This document shows, in pieces, positions 52,258-62,958 of a stretch of 64,000 bases of DNA. Under the pieces are notes generated by a model that had not been told where the DNA came from, ran no database searches, and saw only the letters and a program-made list of their open reading frames with translations. The stretch's first letter is position 1, and each line of letters opens with the position of its first letter. The stretch is from Clostridiales bacterium (GTDB lineage: Bacteria > Bacillota > Clostridia > Oscillospirales > CAG-272), in contig JAAZAV010000010.1 of the NCBI GenBank assembly GCA_012514145.1, forward strand, positions 1 through 64,000, written 5' to 3'. The translations under genes and the position numbers were made by a program.

Positions 52258-53547
52258 TCATTCAAGGAAGCCCTTGTAATGACGCATCGTCATCTGAGCT
52301 TCGATTTCGTGATAGGTCTCAAGCGCAACGCCTACAACGATCAGCAGCGAAGAGCCGCCGAACGCTATACTTCCCAGTGAGCTGCCGGTCGCCATGTTGA
52401 TAATCAGCGGGAACACTGCGATGAAGCCCAGGAATATTGCGCCGATGAGGGTAATGCGGTTCAGTACTCTTGTGATATAATCAGCGGTGGGCTTGCCCGG
52501 ACGGATGCCGGGTATGAAGCCGCCGTTCTTCTTCAGATTATTGGAAACCTCGATGGGATTGAAGGATATTGCGACATAGAAGTATGCGAACGCAATAATC
52601 AGAATGAGGAACATCACTACATAGAACCAGGAGTTGTAGCCCAGGAAGCTGAGCAGCTTTGCCCAGAAGGAGCCCTCTTTCGGAGTCGGGAAAAGGAGGG
52701 CTATGGTTGACGGCAGCGATACAATGGACGACGCGAAAATAATCGGCATAACGCCCGTCATGTTGAGCTTTATCGGAAGGACAGAGCTCTGACCGCCGTA
52801 CATCTTGCGGCCTACAACCTTCTTAGCGTAGCGTATCGGGAGTCGGCGCTCGGAGTTGGTAACGAATACTACCAAGCCGACTATTACCACTGCGACAACG
52901 ACTATTGCGATGTCTATGAGGACGCCCCAGATACCGTACTGCTGAACAAAGGATGCAAGCATTGCGACTATGGTAGTACCGCTGGCTACTATGTTGGCAA
53001 AGAGGATGAGTGAGATACCGTTGCCGATACCATTCTCGTTGACCTTTTCCGCCAGCCACATAACCAGCGCGGTACCCGCGCAATAGCAGGCTACGACCAC
53101 GCAGCCGGCGAAGATACCCTTATTGATAAGGATATTGTTGTTGCGCATGTACATGTAGTAGCCGATTGCGGTGATGAGACCGAGACCTACGGTTACGAAA
53201 CGTGTAATGGTGTTGATCTTCTTCTGGCCTTCGTCACCCGACTTCGAGAGTTTCTCGAGTGCCGGAATGGCGATGGTGAGAAGCTGCATTACTATCGACG
53301 AAGTGATGTAAGGTGATACGCCGAGGGCGAAGAGTGTTGCACGTGAGAACGCTTCACCGGACAGTATGTTCAGGTACTGGAATATCGAGCCGCTGCCCTG
53401 GTTGATAATGCTCGTGAGAGCATCACTCGAAATGTAGGGAACGGGGATAACTGCACCGATACGATACAGTACGATGATCAGCAGGGTGAATAACAGCTTC
53501 TTTTTCAGCTCGGGTATCTTCCAAGCGTTTCTCAGAGTCTGCAGCAC
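52258..53547 (-). CDS. secY: Protein translocase subunit SecY
   Basis: 429 residues, ten membrane segments. Forms the protein-conducting channel with SecE and SecG. PYISSDALTSI, GEAFSRATLFALGVSPYI, the cytoplasmic loop RRLPIRYAKKV, GFIPGIRPGKPTADYI and the C-terminal MTMRHYKGFLE are diagnostic. Its ATG lies directly after the rplO stop. Confidence 0.97.
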   Translation of the reverse strand: MLQTLRNAWKIPELKKKLLFTLLIIVLYRIGAVIPVPYISSDALTSIINQGSGSIFQYLNILSGEAFSRATLFALGVSPYITSSIVMQLLTIAIPALEKLSKSGDEGQKKINTITRFVTVGLGLITAIGYYMYMRNNNILINKGIFAGCVVVACYCAGTALVMWLAEKVNENGIGNGISLILFANIVASGTTIVAMLASFVQQYGIWGVLIDIAIVVVAVVIVGLVVFVTNSERRLPIRYAKKVVGRKMYGGQSSVLPIKLNMTGVMPIIFASSIVSLPSTIALLFPTPKEGSFWAKLLSFLGYNSWFYVVMFLILIIAFAYFYVAISFNPIEVSNNLKKNGGFIPGIRPGKPTADYITRVLNRITLIGAIFLGFIAVFPLIINMATGSSLGSIAFGGSSLLIVVGVALETYHEIEAQMTMRHYKGFLE

Positions 53548-53991
53548 TTAAATCACCTCGGCTTTTCCGCCCGCGGCTTCAATTTTTTCACGGGCGGCTG
53601 CCGAAAAGATGGCGGCCTTTACGGTCAGGGAGCGATTAAGCTCACCGTTACCGAGCACCTTGAGTCCGTCGTAGGGATTTTTGATTATACCTGCCTCAAG
53701 CAGAACGTTGATATCGATCTCGTCGCCGTTCTCAAATTTGTCATTGAGAGTAGCGATGTTGACGACAGCATATTTGGTTGCGAAGTTGTTGTAAAAGCCT
53801 CTCTTGGGGAGCTTTCTGTACAGCGGGAGCTGACCGCCCTCGAAACCGGGACGCACACCGCCGCCGGAACGGGCGTTCTGACCTTTATGTCCGCGACCGG
53901 CTGTCTTGCCGTTGCCGGACCCCGGACCTCTGCCTCTGCGCCAATTTACCTTGGTCGAGCCGGCAGCCGGAGATAATTCATGGAGTTTCAA
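53548..53991 (-). CDS. rplO: Ribosomal protein L15
   Basis: 147 residues: [41 protein letters not shown] and the C-terminal [19 protein letters not shown]. Large-subunit protein; last ribosomal gene before secY, touching it with no gap. Confidence 0.97.
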   Translation of the reverse strand: MKLHELSPAAGSTKVNWRRGRGPGSGNGKTAGRGHKGQNARSGGGVRPGFEGGQLPLYRKLPKRGFYNNFATKYAVVNIATLNDKFENGDEIDINVLLEAGIIKNPYDGLKVLGNGELNRSLTVKAAIFSAAAREKIEAAGGKAEVI

Positions 53992-54012
53992 TTTGTCTTC
54001 CTCCTTAGCTTA

Positions 54013-54195
54013 TTACTCGGCAGCCTCGACCTCGGTCAGGTGACCGATGATCCTGAGCTTGCCCGCCAGAACGGCGTCGTTAGCAACGATGTTGCTGTCG
54101 CCGATACGGCGGAGTCCGAGAGAGTCTGCGGTCGCTTTCTGATTCGGCTTGCATGCGATGAGGCTCTTAACGAGTGTAACCTTTACCATTTCCAT
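54013..54195 (-). CDS. rpmD: Ribosomal protein L30
   Basis: 60 residues: VKVTLVKSLIACKPNQKATADSLGL then IVANDAVLAGKLRIIGHL. A small bacterial L30 without extension. Between rpsE and rplO. Confidence 0.95.
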   Translation of the reverse strand: MEMVKVTLVKSLIACKPNQKATADSLGLRRIGDSNIVANDAVLAGKLRIIGHLTEVEAAE

Positions 54196-54205
54196 TGAAG
54201 GTGCC

Positions 54206-54706
54206 TCACTTTCTGAAGGAATCTACGGATACGCCGCGGGTCTTGGCAACCTCCTCCGCGGTGCGGAGAGACTTCAGACCCTCGATGGTAGCCTTTGCGA
54301 TATTGATCTTATTGTTGGAGCGCAGGCACTTCGCACGGATGTTCGAAACACCGGCCGCCTCCAGAACCGCACGCACCGTGCCGCCTGCGATAATACCGGT
54401 GCCTTCGGGAGCCGGCTTCAGGAGAACCCTGGCCGCTCCGTATTCGCCGATAACCTCGTGGGGTATGGTGGTGCCCTTGAGCGATATGTTGATTATACTC
54501 TTCTTTGCATCTTCGAGACCCTTACGTACAGCTTCGGAGACTTCAGCTGCCTTGCCCTGACCGTAGCCTACTTTGCCCTTGCCGTCGCCGACGACCATGA
54601 CAGCAGTGAAGCGGCGGATACGTCCGCCCTTAACGGTCTTGGATACGGTTCTGATGCAAACGTTCTTCTCGATAAGATCGAGAGTTGCCGCATCTTGTCT
54701 ATTCAT
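54206..54706 (-). CDS. rpsE: Ribosomal protein S5
   Basis: 166 residues: [23 protein letters not shown] in the N-terminal half and [20 protein letters not shown] in the C-terminal half. Decoding fidelity protein. The ATG is preceded by GGAGGTAT, 16 bases after rplR. Confidence 0.97.
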   Translation of the reverse strand: MNRQDAATLDLIEKNVCIRTVSKTVKGGRIRRFTAVMVVGDGKGKVGYGQGKAAEVSEAVRKGLEDAKKSIINISLKGTTIPHEVIGEYGAARVLLKPAPEGTGIIAGGTVRAVLEAAGVSNIRAKCLRSNNKINIAKATIEGLKSLRTAEEVAKTRGVSVDSFRK

Positions 54707-54722
54707 AATTATAATACCTCCG

Positions 54723-55088
54723 TTAGAACTTCAGGCCGCCTTCACGGGCGCCCTCAGCGAGCTCGAGAACTCTGCCGTGATACAGATAGCCGCCGCGGTC
54801 GAATACCACGTTCTCGATGCCGGCCTCTCTGGCCTTCTCGGCTATACGTTTGCCGATCTCGCGAGCAGCGGTCTTGTTGCTGCCGTTCCCCTCAAACGCC
54901 TTCTCAAGCGTCGATGCGGAAACCAGCGTGACACCGCTGACATCGTCGATGATCTGCGCGGAGATATTCATATTGGAGCGGTAAACGCAGAGACGCGGTC
55001 TCTCGGGTGTACCGGAGATATGCGCTCTTACTCTCTTGTGTCTCTTCAGACGAGCTTTGTTTGTGTCCTTTCTGGATACCATTATCAT
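54723..55088 (-). CDS. rplR: Ribosomal protein L18
   Basis: 121 residues: [31 protein letters not shown] and the C-terminal [24 protein letters not shown]. Binds 5S rRNA. ATG 55088 or the internal ATG 55082 could be the start; the site is GGAG, five or eleven bases away. Confidence 0.96.
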   Translation of the reverse strand: MIMVSRKDTNKARLKRHKRVRAHISGTPERPRLCVYRSNMNISAQIIDDVSGVTLVSASTLEKAFEGNGSNKTAAREIGKRIAEKAREAGIENVVFDRGGYLYHGRVLELAEGAREGGLKF

Positions 55089-55100
55089 CCGCTCCTTTCT

Positions 55101-55634
55101 TTATTTACCGGCCTTACCGGCCTTGCGGCGAATAGTCTCGAAGTCATACTTCACACCCTTGCCGAGGTAGGGCTCCGGGGGTCTCTTGGAGCGGATTTCC
55201 GCCGCAACCTGACCGACACGCTCCTTGTCGATACCCTTGACTACTACCGTGTTGGCATTGGGTACGTCGAAGGTCAAGCCGTCTTCCTCTTCGAACAGGA
55301 TGTTATGTGAGTAACCGAGGTCAAGCGTAAGGGTTTTGCCCGACTTGGCTGCTCTGTAGCCTACGCCGTTGATCTCGAGCTTCTTCTGATAGCCGGTGCT
55401 GACACCGACGACCATGTTGTTGAGCAGAGTCCTGGTCAGGCCGTAGAGCGGCTTAAACTCAACATCGGGACATGTGAGAACAAGCTTGCCCTCTTTTTCT
55501 TCGATTTTGATATTGCCGTTAAGCTGTTTATTGAGTTTGCCGAGGGGTCCGGTGACGGTTACAAAGTTGCCGCTCTCGACGGAAACCTTTACCTTCTCGG
55601 GAATCGCAATCGGCTCTCTTCCGATTCTAGACAT
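55101..55634 (-). CDS. rplF: Ribosomal protein L6
   Basis: 177 residues: SRIGREPIAIPEKVKV, VVGVSTGYQKKLEINGVGYR and the end KYDFETIRRKAGKAGK. Two L6 domains, complete. Lies near the factor-binding site of the 50S subunit. Confidence 0.97.
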   Translation of the reverse strand: MSRIGREPIAIPEKVKVSVESGNFVTVTGPLGKLNKQLNGNIKIEEKEGKLVLTCPDVEFKPLYGLTRTLLNNMVVGVSTGYQKKLEINGVGYRAAKSGKTLTLDLGYSHNILFEEEDGLTFDVPNANTVVVKGIDKERVGQVAAEIRSKRPPEPYLGKGVKYDFETIRRKAGKAGK

Positions 55635-55651
55635 TATCTCTTACCTCCCCA

Positions 55652-56047
55652 TTACCAAACAAAGGCGAGTACTTCGCCGCCGATGTTGGCATTTCTCGCT
55701 TCTCTGTCGGTCATAACGCCCTTGGAGGTCGAGACTATGGCAATACCGAGGCCGTTCAGAACGCGCGGCATATCCTCGGCGCTCGCGTAAACGCGGAGAC
55801 CTGGTCTGGATACGCGGCGAAGTCCCTGAATAACCTTCTGCTTGCCGTTGTACTTCAGCGTGATGCGGATGATACCCTGATTGCCGTTCTCAACGACCTG
55901 GTAGTTGCGGATGAAGCCCTCTTTAACGAGAACGTCCGCAATGGCCTTTTTGAGATTGGATGCCGGTATTTCTACCGTTTCGTGTTTTGCGCTGTTGGCG
56001 TTTCTGATGCGGGTTAGCATATCCGCAATTACGTCTGACATCTGCAT
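55652..56047 (-). CDS. rpsH: Ribosomal protein S8
   Basis: 131 residues from ATG 56047, nine bases after [44 protein letters not shown] and the C-terminal EVLAFVW. An in-frame ATG upstream at 56182 would give an unrelated N-terminus and has no site. S8 binds 16S rRNA and, in other bacteria, the spc mRNA. Confidence 0.96.
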   Translation of the reverse strand: MQMSDVIADMLTRIRNANSAKHETVEIPASNLKKAIADVLVKEGFIRNYQVVENGNQGIIRITLKYNGKQKVIQGLRRVSRPGLRVYASAEDMPRVLNGLGIAIVSTSKGVMTDREARNANIGGEVLAFVW

Positions 56048-56348
56048 GGATTTTATCCTCCCGTCATGCAAGTAATCAAATCTTGCTGCCGCACGACTCT
56101 GCCGCAAGGCTGATAATCGGCCTTGTCCGCATGAACCGCGCGGCCGTTGCCGACAGTCAAGCCCCCGGCTTCTTATCGGCATGGACCTTTGCGCACTTCA
56201 TTTATAATAAAAATTATGAAGATGCGTTCTGCACCTCTCGATGCTTATATGTTATATGGTGTGATTCCGTGTATATAATACCGTCCTGACTGCCGTTGTT
56301 CACGGCAATCCGGTTTTCGCACGGAACTTAACCGGCTGCGTATTGCTC
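56048..56348. other. Spacer between rpsH and rpsN
   Basis: A gap of about 300 bases, unusually wide within this cluster. A frame running into it from rpsH is not protein-like. Segments around 56280-56340 contain CGGTTTTCGCACGG-type short repeats; no promoter, terminator or RNA element is clear. Confidence 0.4.
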
Positions 56349-56534
56349 TTACCAGCTGGCCTTGCGTACGCCGGGGATCTCGCCCCTGTATGCCAGCTCG
56401 CGGAAGCAGATACGGCAGATGCCGAACTTACGCAGATATGCGTGGGGACGGCCGCAGAGTTTACAGCGGTTGTATTCTCTGGTTGAGAACTTCTGCTCTC
56501 TCTGCTGCTTGAGAATCATTGACTTTTTTGCCAT
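56349..56534 (-). CDS. rpsN: Ribosomal protein S14, zinc (type Z) form
   Basis: 61 residues: [20 protein letters not shown] then [21 protein letters not shown], the four cysteines of the zinc-binding form. Small-subunit protein. Lies between rpsH and rplE as in Firmicutes. Confidence 0.96.
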   Translation of the reverse strand: MAKKSMILKQQREQKFSTREYNRCKLCGRPHAYLRKFGICRICFRELAYRGEIPGVRKASW

Positions 56535-56552
56535 TTATTATTTGTCCTCCGC

Positions 56553-57092
56553 TTACTTCGCGAACGGTGCGCCCATCAGAGCGAGCAGCTCGCGAGCCTC
56601 TTCGTCGGTCTTCGCCGTGGTAACGAACGCAATGTCCATACCGCGAATCTTCTCAACCTTGTCGTATACTATCTCCGGGAAGATAAGCTGCTCCTTCAGG
56701 CCGAGGGAGTAGTTGCCTCTGCCGTCGAAAGCGTTGGGGTTAATGCCCTTGAAGTCGCGGACTCTGGGGAGCGAGAAATTGAAGAGTCTGTCTACAAACT
56801 CATACATGCGATCGCCGCGGAGGGTAACCTTCACGCCGATTTTCATGCCCTCGCGGAGCTTGAAGTTCGCAACCGACTTCTTGGAGATTGTAGCTACCGC
56901 TTTCTGACCGGTGATAGCAGATATCTCCTCAATAACCGTGTCGATTACCTTCACGTTCTCTTTTGCGTCGCCGCAGCCCACGTTGACAACTATTTTGTGA
57001 AGCTTCGGGATCTGCATCGGGCTCTTATAGTTGAACTTCTTCATGAGCGCGGGTGCGACCTCGGAAGTGTAGAAATCCTTAAGTCTTGCCAT
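56553..57092 (-). CDS. rplE: Ribosomal protein L5
   Basis: 179 residues: [34 protein letters not shown], and the C-terminal [24 protein letters not shown]. Contacts 5S rRNA. Confidence 0.97.
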   Translation of the reverse strand: MARLKDFYTSEVAPALMKKFNYKSPMQIPKLHKIVVNVGCGDAKENVKVIDTVIEEISAITGQKAVATISKKSVANFKLREGMKIGVKVTLRGDRMYEFVDRLFNFSLPRVRDFKGINPNAFDGRGNYSLGLKEQLIFPEIVYDKVEKIRGMDIAFVTTAKTDEEARELLALMGAPFAK

Positions 57093-57108
57093 TTAACTGC
57101 ACCTCCTA

Positions 57109-57429
57109 TCAGAGCTTGGCGCCGCACTTGGCGCAGACTCTGAGCTTCTTATCGTTCTCAACCTTGACCTTAGCGCGAACGCCCTTGCCGCACTTGTCGC
57201 AGAAGAGGAGAACCTTGTCGGCATATATCGGAGCGTCAACCTCGATGATACCGCCGGCATCACCCTGACGGCGAGGCTTTGTGTGCTTCTTAACGGTATT
57301 AACGCCGGATACTATTACTTTGCCTTCCTTGGGGCTGGTCGCGACGACCTTGCCCTTCTTGCCCTTATCGTCGCCGGAGATAACGATTACGCTGTCGTCA
57401 CGCTTGACGTGAAGCTTCTTGTTTTCCAT
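57109..57429 (-). CDS. rplX: Ribosomal protein L24 (zinc-ribbon end)
   Basis: 106 residues. The KOW part VISGDDKGKKGKVVA is followed by a C-terminal CDKCG ... CAKCG zinc ribbon, found in many Gram-positive L24 proteins. Helps start 50S assembly. Confidence 0.96.
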   Translation of the reverse strand: MENKKLHVKRDDSVIVISGDDKGKKGKVVATSPKEGKVIVSGVNTVKKHTKPRRQGDAGGIIEVDAPIYADKVLLFCDKCGKGVRAKVKVENDKKLRVCAKCGAKL

Positions 57430-57444
57430 CGTGATATCTCCTTC

Positions 57445-57813
57445 TTACAGTACTTCGGGAGCGAGAGAGAGAATCTTTGTGTATTCCTTCTCGCGGAGCT
57501 CTCTGGCTACCGGCCCGAATATACGGGTTCCTCTGGGGTTCTTGTCTTCAGCGATGATTACCGCCGCGTTGTCGTCGAACTTAACCGAGGAGCCGTCGGC
57601 GCGCTTAACGGTTGCCGCCGTGCGGACTACTACCGCCCTGACAACCTCGCCCTTCTTGACCTGACCGCCCGGGGAAGCCTTCTTGACCGAGCAAACTACT
57701 ACATCGCCTATCGCTGCGTAGCGTCTGCGGGTGCCGCCGAGAACCCGAATGCACATTAACTCATTGGCGCCGGTATTATCGGCGACCTTCATTCTGGATT
57801 GTTGCTGAATCAC
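57445..57813 (-). CDS. rplN: Ribosomal protein L14
   Basis: 122 residues: [21 protein letters not shown] then [12 protein letters not shown] and [17 protein letters not shown]. Standard length; binds at the subunit interface. Confidence 0.97.
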   Translation of the reverse strand: MIQQQSRMKVADNTGANELMCIRVLGGTRRRYAAIGDVVVCSVKKASPGGQVKKGEVVRAVVVRTAATVKRADGSSVKFDDNAAVIIAEDKNPRGTRIFGPVARELREKEYTKILSLAPEVL

Positions 57814-57861
57814 GGTGCTGTTTCCTCCTTACCGTGCGGTTACTTCTTTGTCGTAACCGTC

Positions 57862-58134
57862 TTATTTTGCCTTCTCGATGATGCCAACAAGGCGCCATCT
57901 CTTGGTCTTGGACAGGGGTCTGGTCTCCATGACCATTACCTTGTCGCCGATGTTGCACTCGTTATTCTCATCGTGAGCGTGCAGCTTAACCGTGCGCTTC
58001 AGCACCTTTCCGTATATGGGGTGCTTAACACTGTCAATAACTGCTACTACGATGGTCTTATCCATCTTATCACTTACCACCGTGCCTACTCTGGTCTTGC
58101 GCAGAGCGCGCTCGGTCTTTACCATCTCATCCAT
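57862..58134 (-). CDS. rpsQ: Ribosomal protein S17
   Basis: 90 residues: [19 protein letters not shown] and the OB-fold end [25 protein letters not shown] precedes ATG 58134; a further in-frame ATG lies three codons in. Small-subunit body protein. Confidence 0.96.
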   Translation of the reverse strand: MDEMVKTERALRKTRVGTVVSDKMDKTIVVAVIDSVKHPIYGKVLKRTVKLHAHDENNECNIGDKVMVMETRPLSKTKRWRLVGIIEKAK

Positions 58135-58151
58135 GCTTTATCTCCTTCTGC

Positions 58152-58340
58152 TTACGCGTTCTTCTGGCGAAGCACGGTCATAACCCTGGCGATATCGCGC
58201 TTTACATCGGCGATCCTGTGGGGGTTGTCGAGCTGGTTGATTGAGTGCTGGAAACGGAGGTTAAAGAGCTCGCTCTTGAGCTCGCCGAGTTTGGCGTTGA
58301 GCTCTGCAGGGCTCATATCCTTGATTTCGCTTGCCTTCAC
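58152..58340 (-). CDS. rpmC: Ribosomal protein L29
   Basis: 62 residues: [21 protein letters not shown] then [16 protein letters not shown]. Near the exit tunnel; contact site for trigger factor and SRP in other bacteria. Confidence 0.95.
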   Translation of the reverse strand: MKASEIKDMSPAELNAKLGELKSELFNLRFQHSINQLDNPHRIADVKRDIARVMTVLRQKNA

Positions 58341-58343
58341 GGT

Positions 58344-58787
58344 TTATACCTCCTCAGCCTCCGCAGCCTCTGCCGCGATGTCCTCTTTTTTGACGAACTT
58401 GCACTTAATCGGAAGCTTGTGGGCAGCAAGTCTCATTGCTTCCTTTGCATCCTCAATCGTAACGCCGTCCATCTCGAACAATACCTTACCCGGCTTTACA
58501 ACCGACACCCAGTATTCGGGCGAACCCTTACCGGAACCCATTCGGGTCTCAGCCGGCTTCTCGGTTACGGGCTTGTCGGGGAATACCTTTATCCAGACAT
58601 GGCCGCCGCGCTTGATATAACGTGTCATTGCGATACGGGCTGCCTCGATCTGATTGGAGGTGATCCATGCAGGCTCAAGCGCTACCAGACCGTATTCGCC
58701 GTAGGTGATGGAATTGCCGCGATGAGCCTTACCCTTCATCCTGCCGCGCTGCACACGTCTGTATTTAACTCTCTTGGGCATTAACAT
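58344..58787 (-). CDS. rplP: Ribosomal protein L16
   Basis: 147 residues: [40 protein letters not shown] and an Ala/Glu-rich C-terminus ([10 protein letters not shown]) a little longer than usual. Start at 58787 because GGAGG lies nine bases upstream. It overlaps the end of rpsC by 23 bases, because rpsC is extended. Organises the peptidyl-transferase centre. Confidence 0.96.
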   Translation of the reverse strand: MLMPKRVKYRRVQRGRMKGKAHRGNSITYGEYGLVALEPAWITSNQIEAARIAMTRYIKRGGHVWIKVFPDKPVTEKPAETRMGSGKGSPEYWVSVVKPGKVLFEMDGVTIEDAKEAMRLAAHKLPIKCKFVKKEDIAAEAAEAEEV

Positions 58788-59760
58788 TGTTATGCGCCTC
58801 CTTGTCTTGGGTATTTGCCGGCTGTGCCGTCTGCTGCGGACGCGGATACGCGCGGTTGCTGCCGCCCTGGTACGCGGGCGCGTTCTGCTGACCGCCTCTG
58901 TTAAATCCGCCCTGACGGCTGCCGCCCTCACGACGATCGCCGCGGCCGCCGCTCTGACGATTGCCGTAGCCGCCCTCGCGGCGATCACCGCGACTGCCGC
59001 CGTCTCTGTTGTAACCGCCCTCGCGTCTGTCGCCGCCGTCACGCCTGTCGCGTCTGTCGCGTCTGTCGCGTCTCTCGGGGCGCTTTTCGTTCTGTCTTGC
59101 CTCAATGGCTGCTCTGCCGCCGGTCTTGCTGCCGGAGAGAACCTCGCCCTTGTAGATCCAGACCTTAACGCCGATCTTGCCGTAGGTGGTCATTGCTTCC
59201 CAGAAACCGTAATCGATGTCGGCGCGGATGGTCTGAAGCGGAATGGTGCCCTCGTGGTAGTGCTCCGAACGAGCTATCTCGGCGCCGTTAAGGCGTCCCG
59301 CCACATTTACCTTAATACCCTTGGCGCCGGACCTCATGGTCCTGCCGATGGCGAGTTTGGTGGCGCGGCGGAAGGCAACACGGCGCTCCAGCTGAGCGGC
59401 TATGCTCTCGGCGACCAGCTGCGCGTCCATATCGGGATTGCGGATCTCGAGAACGTAAACCGATGCCGGCATGCCTGCCATCTCTTCAATCTGAGCGCGG
59501 AGCTTGTTGATCTCCTTACCGCCCTGACCGATAACCATACCCGGCTTCGCACAGTGAATGTAGACTCTCATGAGACGGGCGTCGCGCTCGATCTCGATCT
59601 TCGGAACACCGGCTGCCTGAAGCTGCTTCTTCAGTGTATTTCTTATGTTGTAGTCGGATACGATGGTATCACCGAACTTCTTGTCGGAGACGAACCATCT
59701 GGAATCCCAGTCCTTAATAACTCCTACACGCAGACCGTGCGGATTGACTTTCTGACCCAT
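58765..59760 (-). CDS. rpsC: Ribosomal protein S3 with an Arg/Gly-rich extension
   Basis: 331 residues against a usual 210-235. Residues 1-221 are ordinary S3: [12 protein letters not shown], the KH motif VIGQGGKEI (77-85) and [12 protein letters not shown]. Residues 222-331 form a low-complexity tail with RDRR repeats, three GDRREGG units and a Gln/Asn-rich end, 110 residues in all. The KH core and the RNA-binding part are intact. The tail codes over the start of rplP. Confidence 0.95.
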   Translation of the reverse strand: MGQKVNPHGLRVGVIKDWDSRWFVSDKKFGDTIVSDYNIRNTLKKQLQAAGVPKIEIERDARLMRVYIHCAKPGMVIGQGGKEINKLRAQIEEMAGMPASVYVLEIRNPDMDAQLVAESIAAQLERRVAFRRATKLAIGRTMRSGAKGIKVNVAGRLNGAEIARSEHYHEGTIPLQTIRADIDYGFWEAMTTYGKIGVKVWIYKGEVLSGSKTGGRAAIEARQNEKRPERRDRRDRRDRRDGGDRREGGYNRDGGSRGDRREGGYGNRQSGGRGDRREGGSRQGGFNRGGQQNAPAYQGGSNRAYPRPQQTAQPANTQDKEAHNNVNAQES

Positions 59761-59778
59761 TTATGAATTTGCCTCCCC

Positions 59779-60120
59779 TTACTTCGCGTCTTTTTCTTTG
59801 ACGGCGATCGTTATGTGACTTGTACGCTTCATGATACGGTCCGCGCTGCCCTTCGCTCTCGGTCTGATGCGCTTGAGGGTGGGACCCGGGCATACAAAGC
59901 ACTCGGATACGTACAGATTCGCAGGATCCATTGATAAGTTGTTCTCTGCGTTGGCGCAAGCGCTCTTAAGCAGCTTGACCAGATACTCCGAAGCGGACTT
60001 CGGTGTGTTCTTCAGGATACCCATCGCAGCGGCAGTGTCTTTGCCTCTGATGAGGTCAAGCACTATTTTAACCTTGCGAGGTGAAATCCTTATATATCTC
60101 AGATGTGCCTTTGCTTCCAT
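59779..60120 (-). CDS. rplV: Ribosomal protein L22
   Basis: 113 residues: [25 protein letters not shown] and the loop [20 protein letters not shown]. Lines the exit tunnel. GGAGGA precedes the ATG, 17 bases after rpsS. Confidence 0.97.
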   Translation of the reverse strand: MEAKAHLRYIRISPRKVKIVLDLIRGKDTAAAMGILKNTPKSASEYLVKLLKSACANAENNLSMDPANLYVSECFVCPGPTLKRIRPRAKGSADRIMKRTSHITIAVKEKDAK

Positions 60121-60137
60121 CAGTGTGCTTCCTCCTA

Positions 60138-60419
60138 TTACTTACCGGTGTTCGAGGTCTTGGAGCCTGCGTGACCGCGGAAGAGACGGGTCGGAGCAAA
60201 TTCACCGAGCTTGTGACCGATCATGTCCTCAGTGACATATACCGGAATAAATTTTCTGCCGTCATGAACGCCTATCGTGTGACCGACGAACTCCGGGAAA
60301 ATCGTGGAAGCTCTTGACCAGGTCCTTATAACCTTCTTCTCGTTCTTTGCGTTCATAGCCTCTATACGGCTGAACAGCTTGGCCTCGACGAACGGGCCCT
60401 TCTTAAGACTTCTGCTCAT
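60138..60419 (-). CDS. rpsS: Ribosomal protein S19
   Basis: 93 residues: [18 protein letters not shown] then [24 protein letters not shown]. Head protein of the 30S subunit. Confidence 0.97.
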   Translation of the reverse strand: MSRSLKKGPFVEAKLFSRIEAMNAKNEKKVIRTWSRASTIFPEFVGHTIGVHDGRKFIPVYVTEDMIGHKLGEFAPTRLFRGHAGSKTSNTGK

Positions 60420-60445
60420 TTTATTTTATGCCTGCCTCCTTCCGA

Positions 60446-61276
60446 TTATTTGCCGCCGCGGCGTCTGACGATGAACTTGTCGGTTCTCGCCTTCTTGTTG
60501 CGAGTCTTGTAACCGTGGGTCGGTTTACCCCAGGGAGTAACGGGAGACGGACGGCCGATGGGAGAACGGCCTTCACCGCCGCCGTGCGGGTGATCGCAGG
60601 GGTTCATTGCCGAACCGCGGACATGGGGGCGAATGCCTCTGTGGCGGGTCTTGCCGGCTTTGCCGAGCTTAACGGTGTCATGCTCGATGTTGCCGACGCC
60701 GCCGATGGTGGCCTTGCACTCAAGACGAACGAGTCTTACCTCGCCCGAGGGGAGGCGGATGTGAGCCATGCCGTCCTCCTTTGCAAGGAGCTGTGCGACA
60801 GCGCCCGCGGAACGGACGAGCTGACCGCCCTTGCCGGGGTAAAGCTCTATGTTGTGGATCTCTGTACCCTGGGGGATGTTAGCCAGCGGCAGGGTGTTGC
60901 CCGGCTTTATATCCGAATCGGGACCCGAATAGACGGTGTCGCCGTCCTTTAAGCCCACGGGAGCGATTATGTAATTCTTTACGCCGTCCTCATACTGGAT
61001 GAGAGCGATGTAGGAAGTACGATTGGGATCGTATTCAATACCCAGAACCTTGGCTGCAGCCTCGGTGCCGCGCTTGAAGTCGATGATACGGTATCTTTTC
61101 TTGCTTCCGCCGCCGCGATGACGAACGGTGATGCGGCCTTTGTTGTTGCGTCCCGCGTTCTTCTTGAGCGTATAGGTAAGGCTCTTCTCGGGAGTCTTCT
61201 TGGTGACCTCATCGAAAGAAGCCAGTGCCATGCCGCGTCTGCCCGCAGTCGTCGGCTTATACTTCTTAACTGCCAT
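60446..61276 (-). CDS. rplB: Ribosomal protein L2
   Basis: 276 residues: [24 protein letters not shown], and the C-terminal [21 protein letters not shown] with the conserved His needed near the peptidyl-transferase centre. Normal length. Confidence 0.97.
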   Translation of the reverse strand: MAVKKYKPTTAGRRGMALASFDEVTKKTPEKSLTYTLKKNAGRNNKGRITVRHRGGGSKKRYRIIDFKRGTEAAAKVLGIEYDPNRTSYIALIQYEDGVKNYIIAPVGLKDGDTVYSGPDSDIKPGNTLPLANIPQGTEIHNIELYPGKGGQLVRSAGAVAQLLAKEDGMAHIRLPSGEVRLVRLECKATIGGVGNIEHDTVKLGKAGKTRHRGIRPHVRGSAMNPCDHPHGGGEGRSPIGRPSPVTPWGKPTHGYKTRNKKARTDKFIVRRRGGK

Positions 61277-61293
61277 TTTCTACTCGCCTCCGC

Positions 61294-61587
61294 TCAGTTC
61301 ATGCCATCGAAGAACTCGATGGTCTTGGAATCGGGCTTCAGAGTGACAATAGCCTTCTTCCATGCCTTTGTGTAGCCGGAGGTATAACCTCTTCTCTTCG
61401 GCTTGCGCTTCATGCTGATAGTGTTTACATCTGCTACCCGGACCTTGAACAGTTCCTCAATGGCAGCAGCGATCTCCGGCTTGGTGCAGCCCGGAAGAAC
61501 CTCGAACACATATCTCTTGTCGTCAATGGCAGCCATTGACCGCTCGGTGATTATCGGACGGATTATGATATCCTGAGCTCTTTTCAT
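61294..61587 (-). CDS. rplW: Ribosomal protein L23
   Basis: 97 residues: AQDIIIRPIITERSMA, KYVFEV-like strand (RYVFEVLPG) and the tip KPKRRGYTSGYTKAWKKA. Exit-tunnel protein. Its ATG overlaps the rplD stop by one base. Confidence 0.96.
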   Translation of the reverse strand: MKRAQDIIIRPIITERSMAAIDDKRYVFEVLPGCTKPEIAAAIEELFKVRVADVNTISMKRKPKRRGYTSGYTKAWKKAIVTLKPDSKTIEFFDGMN

Positions 61588-62210
61588 TATGCATATACCT
61601 CCTGGAGTTTTTCCGCAGAAGCCTTCGCCATAATGAACGTATCGCAGTTCAGAATGTCGTACACGCTGATGGTGTTGACCTGAGCGGTCTTGACGCCGGG
61701 AATGTTGGCGAAGGAGCGGATGACCTTGTCGTCAACGCTGTCAAGAAGGACGAGAGCCTTCTTCTTTGCGCCTACCGCCTTGAGCATGTCGACCATTGTC
61801 TTCGTCTTGTACTCGGCTGCCGTTATGGCGTCGATAACAATGATGTCGTTGCCTTCCGCCTTGGAAGACAGCGCGCTCCGTATAGCTATTTTCTTTACTT
61901 TCTTGTTCATCGAGACCCTGTAGGTTCTCGGCTTCGGTCCGAATGCCACGCCGCCGTGGGTCCACTGGGGAGAACGGGTCGAACCCTGCCTTGCGCGTCC
62001 GGTACCCTTCTGTCTCCAGGGCTTTCTGCCGCCGCCCGAAACCTCGGCGCGGGTGAGAGTTGAATGGGTGCCCTGGCGCTGGTTGAGGAGATATCCTCTT
62101 ACCGCGGCATGGAGAACAGCGGCGTTGATTTCCGCTCCGAATACCGCGTCGCTCAGTTCGATGCTGCCGACCTCTTTGCCGGCCATATCGACTATCTTAA
62201 AGTTAGGCAT
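61587..62210 (-). CDS. rplD: Ribosomal protein L4
   Basis: 207 residues: GGRKPWRQKGTGRARQGSTRSP is the tunnel loop; the N-terminus PNFKIVDMAGKEVGSIEL and the rest are of usual size. In E. coli L4 represses its own operon through the leader; whether it does so here is unknown. Confidence 0.97.
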   Translation of the reverse strand: MPNFKIVDMAGKEVGSIELSDAVFGAEINAAVLHAAVRGYLLNQRQGTHSTLTRAEVSGGGRKPWRQKGTGRARQGSTRSPQWTHGGVAFGPKPRTYRVSMNKKVKKIAIRSALSSKAEGNDIIVIDAITAAEYKTKTMVDMLKAVGAKKKALVLLDSVDDKVIRSFANIPGVKTAQVNTISVYDILNCDTFIMAKASAEKLQEVYA

Positions 62211-62228
62211 CGTTTATCCTCCTTCCGT

Positions 62229-62861
62229 TTACGCTTTAACGGTGTTGCGGACGAATACGATACCGCCCTTGGCTCCCGGAATGGCGCCCTTGATAGCGAT
62301 GAGGTTCTTATCCGCGTCGATCTTTACGATCTCGAGATTCTGCACCGTGACCTTTACGTTGCCGTACTGACCGGGCATCTTCTTGTTCTTATAAACTCTT
62401 GACGGGTCGGAGTTTGCCGCCATAGCGCCGACATGTCTGTGAACCGGGCCGGTACCGTGGGACATCTTCAGGATTGCCGCGCCCCATCTTTTGATTACGC
62501 CGGAGTAGCCGTGACCCTTGGATATGCCGGTAACGTCGACCTTTTCGCCTGCGGCAAAGATGTCACACGCGACGGTATCGCCGGTATTAAAGCCGGAAAT
62601 ATCCTCAAGACGGAACTCCTTAAGATGGCGCTTCGGCGCGAGACCGTACTTCTTAAACGCGCCCATATCGGGCTTGTTGACCTTGCGCTCCTCAATGTCC
62701 ATAAAACCTAACTGAATTGCCTCGTAACCGTCGGTCTCCACCGTCTTCTTGGCGGTGACGGTGCAGGGACCGGCTTCTACGACGGTTACGGGAATCATAT
62801 TCCCGGCTTCGTCGAAGACCTGCGTCATGCCGATCTTCTTGCCGATGATTGCTTTCTTCAT
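62229..62861 (-). CDS. rplC: Ribosomal protein L3
   Basis: 210 residues: [25 protein letters not shown]-like (GDTVACDIF) and [31 protein letters not shown]. It begins 97 bases after rpsJ, a wider gap than elsewhere. Confidence 0.97.
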   Translation of the reverse strand: MKKAIIGKKIGMTQVFDEAGNMIPVTVVEAGPCTVTAKKTVETDGYEAIQLGFMDIEERKVNKPDMGAFKKYGLAPKRHLKEFRLEDISGFNTGDTVACDIFAAGEKVDVTGISKGHGYSGVIKRWGAAILKMSHGTGPVHRHVGAMAANSDPSRVYKNKKMPGQYGNVKVTVQNLEIVKIDADKNLIAIKGAIPGAKGGIVFVRNTVKA

Positions 62862-62958
62862 TTGGATTTGTTCCTCCGTAAGTTATTGGTTGACGCTCAT
62901 TTCGCGCCAACATGACTGTGGAAAATGCGCTTCGGGGTTTCCTGCGGAAGTGTTAAAA

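Noticed and set aside
58788-59105. N-terminal extension of rplP rich in Arg and Ala
   Set aside because: The extension is the rpsC tail read in another frame; the ribosome-binding site supports ATG 58787.
58774-59766. Plus-strand open frame of 330 codons
   Set aside because: Antisense of rpsC; Ala/Leu/Val low complexity caused by the Arg/Gly repeat on the other strand.
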